A DNA stretch of 64,000 nucleotides from Pseudomonas kribbensis (GCF_003352185.1 NZ_CP029608.1:4526001-4590000); one strand, 5' to 3'. Positions 41,707 to 52,573 are shown, counted from the first letter of the stretch. The notes: generated by a model not told the origin, from the sequence alone. Numbers and translations: made by a program.

Positions 41707-42492
41707 TCAGGCTTTTACGTGCGCCAGCGGAAACAGTCGCTTGAAGTTCTCGGTGGTCTGCTCGGCAAAGCGCTCGTAATTCTCGCCCCGCAGCATCGCC
41801 AGAAACTCTGCCACTTCCCGCACGTATTGCGGCAGGTTCGGCTTGCCGCGATAAGGGATCGGCGCCAGGTACGGAGAATCGGTTTCCACCAGCAGACGAT
41901 CCGCCGGCACCTTGCTTGCCACGTCGCGCAGCGCATCGGCATTGCGGAAGGTGACGATGCCCGACAGGGATATGTAATACCCCATGTCCAGCGCTGCCTT
42001 GGCCATGTCCCAGTCTTCGGTGAAGCAATGGAGCACACCGGCCTGGGGCAACGCGGCTTCGCGCAACAGCTCAAGGGTGTCGGCACGGGCGCCACGGGTG
42101 TGGATGATCACCGGTTTGCCGGTCTGCTGTGCGGCTTGCAGGTGCAGACGGAACGATTCCTGCTGCAACTCGGCGGCTTCCGGCTCGTAGTGGTAGTCCA
42201 GACCGGTTTCGCCGATCGCCACCACTTTAGGGTGATTGAGCTCGTGCAGCAGCCAGTCCAGCGCCGGCGCAGCGCCCGGTTGTACATCCAGCGGATGCAC
42301 GCCGACCGAACAATCGACATCGTCGTAACGCTCGGCCAGCGCTTTGACATCGGCCGCGTTGTCGGCACTGACGCCGATGCACAGGAAATGCCCGACACCG
42401 CGTTGGCGGGCTGCATCCAGCGCAGCATCCAGAGAACCGTCGTGAGCGGCGAGGTCGAGGCGATCAAGGTGACAATGGGAATCTACGAGCAT
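41707..42492 (-). CDS. TatD family metal-dependent hydrolase
   Basis: A 261-residue TIM-barrel hydrolase. All TatD metal motifs are present: MLVDSHCHLDRLD at the N-terminus, GVHPLDV near residue 62, IGETGLDYHYE near residue 93, VIIHTRGA, LHCFTEDW and LVETDSPYLAP near residue 200. The family includes deoxyribonucleases and D-aminoacyl deacylase-like enzymes (YcfH type), and this position next to pilZ-holB-tmk is the YcfH-type slot. It begins 15 bp after pilZ and is probably cotranscribed with holB and tmk upstream. Confidence 0.92.
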   Translation of the reverse strand: MLVDSHCHLDRLDLAAHDGSLDAALDAARQRGVGHFLCIGVSADNAADVKALAERYDDVDCSVGVHPLDVQPGAAPALDWLLHELNHPKVVAIGETGLDYHYEPEAAELQQESFRLHLQAAQQTGKPVIIHTRGARADTLELLREAALPQAGVLHCFTEDWDMAKAALDMGYYISLSGIVTFRNADALRDVASKVPADRLLVETDSPYLAPIPYRGKPNLPQYVREVAEFLAMLRGENYERFAEQTTENFKRLFPLAHVKA

Positions 42493-42507
42493 AAAAAGGA
42501 CTGCAAC

Positions 42508-42864
42508 TTACATCGTATGAGTGGGACGGTCGGACTTCAGGGCTCCGGCCAGATGGGTTTCGATGCGACTGCGCGCGGTGTTGTCGCCATCGTTGAATTG
42601 CACACCGACGCCGGCAGCGCGATTGCCCTGGGCGCCTTTGGGGGTGATCCAGGCGACCTTGCCGGCCACTGGAATCTTTTCCGCCTCGTCCATCAGGTGC
42701 AGCAGCATGAACACCTCGTCGCCCAACTTGTAGCTCTTGTTGGTCGGGATGAACAGGCCACCGTTCCTGATGAACGGCATGTACGCGGCGTACAGGACGG
42801 ACTTGTCCTTGATGGTCAGGGACAAGATGCCGTTGCGCGGCCCCGGGCTGACGGGTTCATTCAT
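42508..42864 (-). CDS. pilZ: PilZ domain protein (type IV pilus assembly PilZ)
   Basis: A 118-residue single-domain PilZ protein. It starts MNEPVSPGPRNGILSLTIKD; NGGLFIPTNKSYKLGDEVFM and GKVAWITPKGAQGNRAAGVG carry the core fold. The RxxxR and D/NxSxxG motifs of c-di-GMP-binding PilZ domains are absent, as in the founding PilZ of P. aeruginosa, which acts in pilus biogenesis without binding c-di-GMP. The ATG at 42864 is chosen for its GGAGG site; a start four codons upstream would destroy the spacing. Conserved order holB-pilZ-tatD supports the name. Confidence 0.9.
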   Translation of the reverse strand: MNEPVSPGPRNGILSLTIKDKSVLYAAYMPFIRNGGLFIPTNKSYKLGDEVFMLLHLMDEAEKIPVAGKVAWITPKGAQGNRAAGVGVQFNDGDNTARSRIETHLAGALKSDRPTHTM

Positions 42865-42906
42865 GTTGACCTCCACTGCTGATGTTCAGAGTCTAGGTAC
42901 ACATTC

Positions 42907-44524
<1,618 letters not shown>

Positions 44525-44534
44525 TTAATCAAAG

Positions 44535-45716
44535 TCATTGCGCGTTTTGCGGTGCGGCCGCTTCGGTTTCCGGTGTCGGCGCGGGCTCCTGGACAGGAAC
44601 CTGCGGCAACGACTCGGGCGCAGTGTCGGGTGATGCGGCAGGAACGGCTTCGCCGCTTGCCGGAGTGGCTTCCGGCGTCGATGCCGGCGCCGGGCTCGAG
44701 CGGTAATCCGCGCGCCGCTTGAGCTGGAACTCACGCACCGCACTGTTGTGCGCATCAAGGTCATCGGAGAACACGTGGCTGCCATCGCCCCGGGCAACAA
44801 AGTAGAGGCTGGTGCCTTCCACCGGGTTCAACGCAGCGTGAATCGCCTCGCGCCCGACCATCGCAATCGGCGTCGGCGGCAGCCCCGGAATCACATAAGT
44901 GTTGTACGGCGTGGCTTCCTTGAGATGCGCACGGGTCAACTTGCCGTTGTAGCGATCACCTAGGCCATAGATTACCGTCGGGTCGGTCTGCAGTTGCATA
45001 CCCAGTGCCATGCGACGCACAAACACGCCGGCAATCTGGCCACGTTCCTGGGGAACCCCGGTTTCCTTTTCTACCAGCGACGCCATGATCAGCGCCTGGT
45101 AAGGCTCGGTGTACGGCGCATCGGTGGAACGGTTTTCCCACTCTTTGGCCAGTACTTCGTCGAGGCGATCGAACGCCTTTTTCAGCAGCTCGGTATCGGA
45201 GGCCCCGCGCACGAAACGGTAGGTATCGGGGAAGAATCGACCTTCGGGAAACACGCCCTTGTGGCCGATTTTGCTCATCACATCGCTGTCGCTCAGGCCG
45301 GTCAGGGTCTGCTCGATCTTTTCATCTTTCGCCAGTGCGGCGCGGACCTGATGGAAGTTCCAGCCCTCGACGAGAGTCAGGCTGTACTGGACCACCTCGC
45401 CACGCTTCCACAGATCGATCAGGCCCTTGACGGTCATGCCCGGCTGCATGCGGTACTCGCCCGTGTGGATCGGGGTGCCGGACAGATTGAAGCGCCAGTA
45501 AATGCGTAGCCAGAACGCGTCCTTGATCACGCCATCGGTTTCAAGTCCGAGAATAGTGCGGGTCGGTGTGGAACCCTTGGGCACATCCAGCAGTTCTTCC
45601 TGTGTGATGTTCAGGGGCTGTTCCAGTGCCGAATGAATCTTCCAGGCGCTGGCGCCCAGCAGCAGCCCCGCCAGAACCAGTCCGGTTTCCAGCAGCAGCA
45701 AAAGTTTACGTCTCAC
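44535..45716 (-). CDS. mltG: Endolytic peptidoglycan transglycosylase MltG
   Basis: A 393-residue inner-membrane enzyme (YceG family) that cuts nascent glycan strands and sets their length. One N-terminal helix (LLLLLETGLVLAGLLLGASA), a LysM-like part (IHTGEYRMQPGMTVKGLIDL) and the catalytic domain with the active-site Glu in MASLVEKETGVPQERGQIAG are present, followed by PTVIYGLGDRYNG and PYNTYVIPGLPPTPI. The last 60 residues are a Pro/Ala/Glu-rich extension not present in short homologues. The start is GTG at 45716. It is 3 bp after pabC. Confidence 0.93.
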   Translation of the reverse strand: MRRKLLLLLETGLVLAGLLLGASAWKIHSALEQPLNITQEELLDVPKGSTPTRTILGLETDGVIKDAFWLRIYWRFNLSGTPIHTGEYRMQPGMTVKGLIDLWKRGEVVQYSLTLVEGWNFHQVRAALAKDEKIEQTLTGLSDSDVMSKIGHKGVFPEGRFFPDTYRFVRGASDTELLKKAFDRLDEVLAKEWENRSTDAPYTEPYQALIMASLVEKETGVPQERGQIAGVFVRRMALGMQLQTDPTVIYGLGDRYNGKLTRAHLKEATPYNTYVIPGLPPTPIAMVGREAIHAALNPVEGTSLYFVARGDGSHVFSDDLDAHNSAVREFQLKRRADYRSSPAPASTPEATPASGEAVPAASPDTAPESLPQVPVQEPAPTPETEAAAPQNAQ

Positions 45717-45719
45717 GAA

Positions 45720-46535
45720 TCAGGCATCCAGTAGCGTGCGGGCAATGGTTTGCAGTTTACGGGTGAGCGGCCCAACCGGCCAGCTCAGTGCAGCGTACGC
45801 GCGTACCGGCCAGACGCCATACACGCTGTTGCAGACAAAGACTTCGTCAGCCCATTGCAGCTGATCAAGGCTGATATCGGTGATTTGCACGGGGATACCC
45901 GAGGATGCGGCCTGAAACAATAGTTCGGCACGCATCACACCGGCCACGCCGCAGCGCTTCAGATCTGCCGTGACCAGCACGCCATCGCGCACCAGAAAAA
46001 GGTTGCTGAACACGCCTTCGATCACTCGGCCCGCCTGGTCGAGCATCAAGCCTTCGGCGTGCTCGCTGTCCTGCCATTCGGCGCGGGCGAAAACCTGTTC
46101 CAGACGATTGAGATGCTTGAGGCCTGCCAGCAAAGGCTGGACGGACAAACGCGTCGTACACGGAAACAGGCGGACGCCTTGCTCACCGTGGACGGCAGGA
46201 TAAGCCGCAGGAGGATTGCCTTGCAGAATGCGTCGGCCCTGCGCGGAAGGATCCGGCGCATAACCGCGCAAGCCGTCGCCACGGGTGAGGATGAGCTTGA
46301 GCACCCCCTCCCCCATGGCCGCTGCATAGGCTTGCAGCTCGCTACGGATCAGCTCGATATCGGCCGCGATGGCCAGGCGTGAACAGCCCTCGGCAAGCCG
46401 CGTCAGGTGACGTTCCAGCAGCAAAGGCTGGCCGCCACGTACGGCGATGGTCTCGAACAGACCGTCGCCGTAAGCCAGGCCGCGATCTTTCAGCGACAGA
46501 GCGTCAGCCGGTTGACCGTCGACCCAGCAGTCCAT
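45720..46535 (-). CDS. pabC: Aminodeoxychorismate lyase
   Basis: A 271-residue fold-type-IV PLP enzyme that makes 4-aminobenzoate for folate. AYGDGLFETIAVRGGQPLLL is the N-terminal motif; the PLP lysine is in AGLKHLNRLEQVFARAEW; EGVFSNLFLVRDGVLVT and EVFVCNSVYGVWPV complete the pattern. The start ATG overlaps the stop of fabF by 1 bp (TGATG), giving tight coupling. The fabF-pabC-mltG-tmk-holB order is conserved in gammaproteobacteria. Confidence 0.93.
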   Translation of the reverse strand: MDCWVDGQPADALSLKDRGLAYGDGLFETIAVRGGQPLLLERHLTRLAEGCSRLAIAADIELIRSELQAYAAAMGEGVLKLILTRGDGLRGYAPDPSAQGRRILQGNPPAAYPAVHGEQGVRLFPCTTRLSVQPLLAGLKHLNRLEQVFARAEWQDSEHAEGLMLDQAGRVIEGVFSNLFLVRDGVLVTADLKRCGVAGVMRAELLFQAASSGIPVQITDISLDQLQWADEVFVCNSVYGVWPVRAYAALSWPVGPLTRKLQTIARTLLDA

Positions 46536-47779
46536 CAGCCAGCGAACCGACGGAACGCCAACGTGCCGTTGGTGCCGCCAAACCCGAACGAGTTGGACAG
46601 CACGACGTCGATGTCCATGTTGCGCGCGGTGTGCGGCACAAAGTCGAGGTCGCAGCCTTCGTCCGGCTCATCGAGGTTGATGGTCGGCGGCGCCACCTGG
46701 CTGTTGATCGCCAGCACGCTGAAGATCGCCTCGACCGCGCCCGCTGCACCCAGCAGGTGACCGGTCATGGACTTGGTGGAGCTGACCGCCAGCTTGTAGG
46801 CGTGATCACCGAACACCGACTTGATCGCGTTGGCTTCAGCGAGGTCACCGGCCGGCGTCGAAGTACCGTGAGCGTTGATGTATTGCACTTGATCAACGTT
46901 GATCTTCGCGTCGCGCAGCGCATTGGTGATGCAACGTGCAGCACCGGCGCCGTCAGCAGGCGGCGAAGTCATGTGGAACGCGTCACCACTGGTGCCGAAA
47001 CCGATCAGTTCGGCGTAGATGGTCGCGCCACGTGCCTTGGCGTGCTCGAGCTCTTCGAGCACCAGAGCGCCGGCGCCGTCGGACAGTACGAAACCGTCAC
47101 GGCCCTTGTCCCATGGACGGCTGGCACGGGTCGGTTCGTCGTTGCGGGTCGACAGTGCGCGGGAGGCGCCGAAGCCGCCCATGCCCAGACCGCACGCAGC
47201 CATCTCGGCACCGCCGGCAATCATCACGTCGGCTTCGTCGTACATGATGTTGCGGGCCGCCATACCGATGCAGTGCGTACCGGTGGTACACGCTGTGGCG
47301 ATGGCGTAGTTAGGCCCCTGTGCACCCAGGTGGATGGACAGGAAACCGGAAATCATATTGATGATCGAGCCAGGCACAAAGAACGGAGAAATCCGGCGTG
47401 GACCGGTCTCGTGCAGGGTGCGGCTGGTTTCTTCGATGTTGGTCAGACCGCCGATACCCGAACCCATGGCCACGCCAATGCGTTCACGGTTGGCATCGGT
47501 GACTTCCAGGCCGGCATTGCGTACGGCTTGAAAGCCGGCCGCCAGACCGTACTGAATGAACAGGTCGAGCTTGCGCGCTTCCTTGACCGACAGGTATTCC
47601 TCGACATTGAAGCCCTTTACCGAGCCGCCAAAGCGGGTGGAATAGGCAGAAAGGTCGGTGTGTTCGATCAGACCAATGCCACTGCGGCCAGCCAGAATGC
47701 CCTGCCAACTGCTCGGCACATCCGTGCCCAGTGGCGACAACATACCCATACCGGTGACTACGACGCGTCTACGCGACAC
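46535..47779 (-). CDS. fabF: 3-oxoacyl-ACP synthase II
   Basis: A 414-residue condensing enzyme of fatty-acid elongation. The catalytic Cys is in [14 protein letters not shown], the two histidines in [13 protein letters not shown] and [15 protein letters not shown], with the lysine just before in SSTKSM. The start is GTG at 47779, giving [24 protein letters not shown] lies 8 nt upstream. The longer frame above it is not conserved. A terminator hairpin lies between acpP and fabF and would reduce read-through into fabF. Confidence 0.95.
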   Translation of the reverse strand: MSRRRVVVTGMGMLSPLGTDVPSSWQGILAGRSGIGLIEHTDLSAYSTRFGGSVKGFNVEEYLSVKEARKLDLFIQYGLAAGFQAVRNAGLEVTDANRERIGVAMGSGIGGLTNIEETSRTLHETGPRRISPFFVPGSIINMISGFLSIHLGAQGPNYAIATACTTGTHCIGMAARNIMYDEADVMIAGGAEMAACGLGMGGFGASRALSTRNDEPTRASRPWDKGRDGFVLSDGAGALVLEELEHAKARGATIYAELIGFGTSGDAFHMTSPPADGAGAARCITNALRDAKINVDQVQYINAHGTSTPAGDLAEANAIKSVFGDHAYKLAVSSTKSMTGHLLGAAGAVEAIFSVLAINSQVAPPTINLDEPDEGCDLDFVPHTARNMDIDVVLSNSFGFGGTNGTLAFRRFAG

Positions 47780-47823
47780 AGCACTCTCCTTTTTCAAATG
47801 ACGATTTTGCATCAGGCCTAAAG

Positions 47824-47858
47824 AAAAAACCGCACGCCATGATGGCAGTGCGGTTTTT
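47824..47858 (-). terminator. Intercistronic terminator between acpP and fabF
   Basis: AAAAACCGCAC and GTGCGGTTTTT bound an inner GCCAT/ATGGC stem. A T-tract follows on minus. It probably ends most acpP transcripts and allows only partial read-through to fabF. Confidence 0.85.
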
Positions 47859-47887
47859 CCATGACAGCAAGCAACGATTACAAACTA

Positions 47888-48124
47888 TTACGCCTGGTGG
47901 CTAGTAACGTAGTCGATTGCAGCTTGTACAGTAGTGATCTTCTCAGCTTCTTCGTCAGGGATTTCGGTCTCGAATTCCTCTTCCAGAGCCATCACCAGCT
48001 CAACGGTGTCAAGGGAGTCGGCACCCAGGTCTTCTACGAAGGAAGCGGTGTTTACCACTTCTTCTTCTTTAACACCCAGTTGCTCGGCAACGATTTTCTT
48101 GACGCGCTCTTCGATGGTGCTCAT
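47888..48124 (-). CDS. acpP: Acyl carrier protein
   Basis: A 78-residue acidic four-helix protein. The phosphopantetheine serine is in [20 protein letters not shown] near residue 38. It begins [20 protein letters not shown] and ends [12 protein letters not shown]. It carries growing acyl chains for FabD, FabG and FabF encoded around it, and for PlsX. A separate promoter (TTGAAA, 16 bp, TATACA) in the 196-bp gap after fabG and a terminator after it allow high independent expression. Confidence 0.97.
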   Translation of the reverse strand: MSTIEERVKKIVAEQLGVKEEEVVNTASFVEDLGADSLDTVELVMALEEEFETEIPDEEAEKITTVQAAIDYVTSHQA

Positions 48125-48176
48125 ACCTTGTTTTCACTCCTAATGGACAAATTCAGGCAGCTGGCCAGTGGGTAAG

Positions 48177-48204
48177 TGTATAGAAAGACTTTTCAGCTTT
48201 TCAA
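48177..48204 (-). promoter_or_regulatory. Predicted acpP promoter
   Basis: On minus: -35 TTGAAA (48199-48204), 16-bp spacer, -10 TATACA (48177-48182). The start site would be near 48170, giving a leader of about 46 nt with an AGGAGTG site before the acpP ATG. Confidence 0.65.
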
Positions 48205-48320
48205 CTGAAAGCTTCACTCCTCAAACCCTGCGACCCTCTGCCTATAAATAGATTGCAGCTTTATAACGGATTTTAGACAGCTCGTATGACATTTTTTTGA
48301 AGCAATCCGTCACATTTGAA

Positions 48321-49064
48321 TTACATGTACATCCCGCCGTTAACCGGGATTGTAGCCCCGGTCACGTATGCCGCACCGTCGGATGCAAGAAAAGCGACCA
48401 CGGACGCGATCTCTTGAGCTTGTCCCAGACGGCCCAGCGGAATCTGCGTCTGCAAGGCTTCACGCTGTGCTTCAGGCAGTTCGCGCGTCATATCGGTGTC
48501 GATGAACCCTGGGGTTACCGAGTTGACCGTAATCGAACGCGAACCGACTTCACGCGCCATGGCACGGCTGAAACCTTCCAGACCGGCCTTGGCGGCTGCA
48601 TAGTTTACTTGGCCAGCGTTGCCCATGGCACCCACCACCGAGCCAATACTGATAATTCGACCCCAACGCGCCTTGGTCATGCCACGCAGAACGCCCTTGG
48701 ACAGGCGATACAGACTGTTCAGGTTGGTATCGATCACGTCGTACCACTCGTCGTCTTTCATGCGCATCATCAGGTTATCGCGGGTGATACCGGCATTGTT
48801 GACCAGGATCGCGACCGGAGCACCGAATTGCTCCTGAATGCTTGCCAGCACTGCGGTGACCGATTCGTCACTGGTGACGTTCAGCTCGAAACCTGCGCCC
48901 TGAATGCCATTCTCTTTCAGGGTCGCAGCAATGCGCTCGGCGCCCGAAGCGGAAGTCGCGGTGCCGACAACGATGGCGCCCTGACGACCCAGTTCCAGTG
49001 CGATAGCCTGGCCGATACCACGGCTTGCGCCGGTGACCAGTGCAACTTTACCTTGCAGACTCAT
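48321..49064 (-). CDS. fabG: 3-oxoacyl-ACP reductase
   Basis: A 247-residue SDR that reduces 3-ketoacyl-ACP with NADPH. Motifs are VTGASRGIGQAIALELGRQG, LVNNAGITRDNLMMRM, the serine in IISIGSVVGAMGNAGQ and catalytic YAAAKAGLEGFSRAMA. It ends ATIPVNGGMYM as in other FabG proteins. It starts 16 bp after fabD with a CAGGAGAAG site. It is the last gene of the yceD-rpmF-plsX-fabD-fabG row before the acpP promoter. Confidence 0.96.
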   Translation of the reverse strand: MSLQGKVALVTGASRGIGQAIALELGRQGAIVVGTATSASGAERIAATLKENGIQGAGFELNVTSDESVTAVLASIQEQFGAPVAILVNNAGITRDNLMMRMKDDEWYDVIDTNLNSLYRLSKGVLRGMTKARWGRIISIGSVVGAMGNAGQVNYAAAKAGLEGFSRAMAREVGSRSITVNSVTPGFIDTDMTRELPEAQREALQTQIPLGRLGQAQEIASVVAFLASDGAAYVTGATIPVNGGMYM

Positions 49065-49080
49065 GCAAGCTTCTCCTGAT

Positions 49081-50019
49081 TCAGACAGCCGCCGCGCGAG
49101 CGGCAGCGAAAGCGTCTGGGGTATTGAGGTTGGAAGTCGATACGCCTTCGGCGCAGCGTTTGTTCAGACCGGCCAGCACTTTGCCAGGGCCGCACTCGAC
49201 CAGATTGGTCGCGCCTTTCGCTGCCAGAGTCTGTACGGACTCGACCCAGCGAACCGGCTTGTAGAGTTGCTCCAGCAGATCGCGCTTGAGGGTTTCCAGA
49301 TCCGCCGGCACCTGAGCGCTGACGTTCTGTACCACAGGGATCTGCGGCGCCTGCCAGTCGATGGCAGCGATGGATTCGGCGAAACGCTCGGCAGCCGGAC
49401 GCATCAGCTCACAGTGCGACGGCACGCTGACCGGCAGCGGCATGGCACGCTTGGCGCCACGAGCCTTGCAGCCTTCGATGGCGCGTTCAACGGCAGCCTT
49501 GGCACCGGCGATCACCACCTGGCCCGGGGAGTTGAAGTTCACCGCGCTGACCACGTCGCCTTGCGCCGCTTCGGCACAGGCTGCCAGCACGTCGGCATCT
49601 TCCAGACCGAGGATGGCAGCCATGCCGCCCTGCCCGGCCGGAACGGCTTCCTGCATCAGCTGGCCACGGCGCTCGACGAGTTTTACCGCGTCCGCCAGGC
49701 TCAGGCTGCCGGCAGCAACCAGTGCGCTGTATTCACCCAGGCTGTGACCGGCAACGAATGCCGGGCGCGCGCCACCTTCAGCCAGCCACAGACGCCACAG
49801 GGCGATCGAAGCGGTCAGAATGGCCGGTTGGGTTTTGTCGGTTTGATTGAGCAGCTCTTCCGGACCCTGCTGGGTCAGCGCCCACAGGTCGTAGCCCAGA
49901 GCATCGGATGCTTCTTTGAAAGTTTCGAGGATCAGCGGATGTTGCGCGCCCAGCTCGGCCAGCATGCCGAGGGACTGCGAACCCTGTCCTGGAAAGACGA
50001 ATGCGAGGGAAGCAGACAT
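49081..50019 (-). CDS. fabD: Malonyl-CoA:ACP transacylase
   Basis: A 312-residue acyltransferase that loads malonyl groups on ACP. FVFPGQGSQSLGMLAELGA is the oxyanion region, the catalytic Ser is in VAGHSLGEYSALVAAG near residue 92, and the His is in LPVSVPSHCELMRPA near residue 200. QVPVQNVSA-type sequence (QIPVVQNVSAQVPADLETL) follows. It lies 125 bp after plsX on the same strand. Confidence 0.96.
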   Translation of the reverse strand: MSASLAFVFPGQGSQSLGMLAELGAQHPLILETFKEASDALGYDLWALTQQGPEELLNQTDKTQPAILTASIALWRLWLAEGGARPAFVAGHSLGEYSALVAAGSLSLADAVKLVERRGQLMQEAVPAGQGGMAAILGLEDADVLAACAEAAQGDVVSAVNFNSPGQVVIAGAKAAVERAIEGCKARGAKRAMPLPVSVPSHCELMRPAAERFAESIAAIDWQAPQIPVVQNVSAQVPADLETLKRDLLEQLYKPVRWVESVQTLAAKGATNLVECGPGKVLAGLNKRCAEGVSTSNLNTPDAFAAARAAAV

Positions 50020-50144
50020 GTAACAAGCCCCTAATGATCTTGTCGTCGGAAAAATGGCATCCCGCTAGAGGGACGCAAGAAACTGACAGTTGGATGGCCC
50101 TTTGAACCGGGCGGTCACATTTAAGCATTGTCCGACGAAAACGC

Positions 50145-51155
50145 CTAAGACAACAAATCCTCCAGACGGCCGTGCAGGCGCTCGGGAAGATTCTCCTGAA
50201 TCTCGATCAGTGCTCGCTGAATGGCGCTTTGAAACCCCTGAACCCCGGCCGAACCGTGACTCTTCACGACAATTCCCTGCAAGCCGAGAAAGCTTGCGCC
50301 GTTATGTCGCGCCGGCGCCAGATCAGCCTGCAGACGCTTCATCAATGGCAACGCCAGAGCGCCGACAGCACGGGAAGCCAGATTCTTCTTGAACAAGGCC
50401 TCGATGCGCGCGGCAATCATCGTCGCCAGGCCCTCGCTGGACTTGAGCAGGATATTGCCGACGAAACCGTCACACACCACCACATCCGCCTCGCCGCGAT
50501 ACAAGCCATCGCCCTCGATGAAACCGATGTAATTGATACCCCGGGCTGCTTGCAGCAATGTTGCAGCGAGCTTGACCTGCTGATTGCCCTTGATGTCCTC
50601 AGTACCGATGTTCAGCAACGCGACGCGCGGACGGGCAATGCCCAGAGTTTGCGCGGCCACGGACCCCATCACCGCGAACTGCAACAAGTGCTCGGCACTG
50701 CAATCGACGTTGGCGCCCAGATCGAGCAACTGGCAGTAGCCCTTCTGCGTAGGAATCGCGGCCACCATGGCCGGACGATCAATTCCCGGCAGGGTCTTGA
50801 GTACAAATCGCGACAGCGCCATCAGCGCACCGGTATTGCCGGCACTGACACAGGCCTGAACCTTGCCATCACGCAGCAATTCGAGAGCGACACGCATCGA
50901 CGAGTCCGGCTTGCCACGCAAGGCCTGGGCTGGTTTTTCGTCCATGGTGATGACTTCGGACGCCGGAACAATCGTCAGGCGCGCGCGATCGGCAGCCGAC
51001 TGGCCGGTGATCAGTTCTTCAAGAAGGGAGGGTTGACCGACAAGGGTCAGGTGCAGCGAGGGCGTAGCAGAAAGGCAAGCAAGGCTGGCCTGAACAATGC
51101 TGCGGGGACCGAAGTCCCCGCCCATTGCGTCAATCGCGATGACTTGAGCGGACAA
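50145..51155 (-). CDS. plsX: Phosphate acyltransferase PlsX
   Basis: A 336-residue enzyme that makes acyl-phosphate from acyl-ACP for phospholipid synthesis. The N-terminus [20 protein letters not shown] is diagnostic, and [36 protein letters not shown] and [19 protein letters not shown] are other signatures. It starts 4 bp after rpmF, a conserved coupling of ribosomal and lipid genes. Confidence 0.96.
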   Translation of the reverse strand: MSAQVIAIDAMGGDFGPRSIVQASLACLSATPSLHLTLVGQPSLLEELITGQSAADRARLTIVPASEVITMDEKPAQALRGKPDSSMRVALELLRDGKVQACVSAGNTGALMALSRFVLKTLPGIDRPAMVAAIPTQKGYCQLLDLGANVDCSAEHLLQFAVMGSVAAQTLGIARPRVALLNIGTEDIKGNQQVKLAATLLQAARGINYIGFIEGDGLYRGEADVVVCDGFVGNILLKSSEGLATMIAARIEALFKKNLASRAVGALALPLMKRLQADLAPARHNGASFLGLQGIVVKSHGSAGVQGFQSAIQRALIEIQENLPERLHGRLEDLLS

Positions 51156-51159
51156 GTGA

Positions 51160-51342
51160 TTACTCGTCAGCGCCCTTGTCGATCACTTTACGGCCACGGT
51201 ATACGCCTTCTGGCGATACGTGGTGACGCAGGTGAACTTCACCGGTGGTTTTTTCTACAGACAGGGTGCTAGCCTCGAGAGCGTCGTGCGAACGGCGCAT
51301 GTCACGGGCAGAGCGGGATTTTTTGTTCTGCTGAACAGCCAT
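51160..51342 (-). CDS. rpmF: 50S ribosomal protein L32
   Basis: A 60-residue basic protein starting [20 protein letters not shown], the L32 signature, with [20 protein letters not shown] in the middle and GRKVIDKG at the end. The zinc-binding cysteines found in some L32 proteins are absent, as is usual in gammaproteobacteria. It is between yceD (13 bp upstream) and plsX (4 bp downstream). Confidence 0.97.
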
Positions 51343-51355
51343 AATTGATTAACTC

Positions 51356-51883
51356 CTAAACGTTTGGGTCACGCTTTAACTGCGCCAATACACTGAACGG
51401 GTTGGACCGCGTTACCTCGTCCTCGCTCGGTTCGGGCTCATCTGCTCCCGCCGGCTGCTGGCATTCTTCCGGATGATGAGCAGGCACAATGGGCAAGGCG
51501 AGCAGAAGCTCCTCCTCGATCAGTGACTGCAGATCCAAAGGATCTTCGCCCAGTTCCAGCACGTCATAACCTTTCGGTAACGACTGGGTATTCGCACCCT
51601 CCTTCACCACGGCGTAACTGCATTCGCTGTGGATCGGCAGGGTGACCAGCTCAAGACAACGCTGGCAAACCATTTTGACTTCGGTGTCGATAAAGCTGTG
51701 GATCACCACAGATTTACGTTCATCTCGTTCAAAAACTAATTTGGCCTGCACCGTACCGACATCGTCGGAAAGCGGGTCGCAGAGTCTCTTCAAATCGGCC
51801 AGCAGCAGTTCACCTTGAAGGGTGGTGCCACGGTCAGCCAATTTGCGCGGGTCAACGTGAGGTGGAATCGGGTCATTCAACAT
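51356..51883 (-). CDS. yceD: YceD family protein (DUF177), LSU rRNA accumulation protein
   Basis: A 175-residue protein of the YceD/DUF177 family, which is linked to 23S rRNA accumulation. KMVCQRCLELVTLPIHSEC with its CxxC pair is typical, as are DDVGTVQAKLVFERDE and the LDLQSLIEEELLLALPIVP stretch. ATG 51883 is chosen because a near-consensus promoter (TTGACA, 16 bp, TATAAT) lies immediately upstream, with -10 at 51893-51898; a start at 51907 would lie within the promoter. The mRNA would then be almost leaderless. It heads the yceD-rpmF-plsX-fab row. Confidence 0.9.
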   Translation of the reverse strand: MLNDPIPPHVDPRKLADRGTTLQGELLLADLKRLCDPLSDDVGTVQAKLVFERDERKSVVIHSFIDTEVKMVCQRCLELVTLPIHSECSYAVVKEGANTQSLPKGYDVLELGEDPLDLQSLIEEELLLALPIVPAHHPEECQQPAGADEPEPSEDEVTRSNPFSVLAQLKRDPNV

Positions 51884-51892
51884 AGGCGCAGC

Positions 51893-51920
51893 ATTATAGG
51901 GATGCACCCACCCATGTCAA
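51893..51920 (-). promoter_or_regulatory. Consensus sigma70 promoter of yceD-rpmF-plsX
   Basis: On minus: TTGACA (51915-51920), 16-bp spacer, TATAAT (51893-51898), both perfect hexamers. The start site is expected about 51886, only 3 nt before the yceD ATG. Confidence 0.8.
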
Positions 51921-51989
51921 AGGAAATTGTGCCCTGTCCGTCACTTGCAAGCCTCCGCTAGAATCTGCAGCCTGCCTCTGGAGACGCGA

Positions 51990-52568
51990 ATGCTGCCTTT
52001 ATTACTCGCTTCAAGCTCGACCTATCGTCGGGAATTGCTCAATCGCCTGCGCCTGCCGTTCGTCTGCAGCTCACCGGACATCGATGAAAGTCATCGCCCG
52101 GAAGAATCGGCAATCGACCTGGTCAAACGCCTCGCCGAACAGAAAGCCCGGGCACTGGCCGACAGCCACCCTGCCCATCTGATCATCGGTTCCGACCAGG
52201 TAGCCGTGCTCGGTGAGCGAATCATCGGCAAGCCTCACACCTTCGAAAACGCCCGCGAACAACTGATGGCCGCCAGCGGCGCCAGCGTGACCTTCCTCAC
52301 CGGCCTGGCCCTGCTCAACAGCCAGACCGGCCACTGCCAGGTTGACTGCGTGCCTTTCACCGTACACATGCGCGCACTGGATCAGGCCCGCGTCGAGCGC
52401 TACCTGCACGCCGAACAACCCTACGACTGCGCCGGCAGCTTCAAGGCGGAAGGACTGGGCGTAAGCCTGTTCCAATCCACCGAAGGCCCCGACGCCACCA
52501 GCCTGATCGGCTTGCCGCTGATTCGCCTGATCGACATGCTGCTGGCGGAAGGCGTACAAATCCCCTGA
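51990..52568 (+). CDS. Maf family nucleotide pyrophosphatase (YceF-like)
   Basis: A 192-residue pyrophosphatase. LLLASSSTYRRELLNRLRLP at the N-terminus, the Glu/Lys region VKRLAEQKARALADSHPAHL, LIIGSDQVAVLGERIIGKPH and YDCAGSFKAEGLGVSLFQST are all Maf motifs. The YceF subgroup hydrolyses 7-methyl-GTP and may clean methylated nucleotides; subgroup is inferred from its place next to yceD-rpmF. The ATG at 51990 is chosen for GGAG 7 nt upstream and because the Maf fold starts there. It is divergent from yceD and ends at a strong terminator. Confidence 0.92.
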   Translation: MLPLLLASSSTYRRELLNRLRLPFVCSSPDIDESHRPEESAIDLVKRLAEQKARALADSHPAHLIIGSDQVAVLGERIIGKPHTFENAREQLMAASGASVTFLTGLALLNSQTGHCQVDCVPFTVHMRALDQARVERYLHAEQPYDCAGSFKAEGLGVSLFQSTEGPDATSLIGLPLIRLIDMLLAEGVQIP

Positions 52569-52573
52569 TCCAC

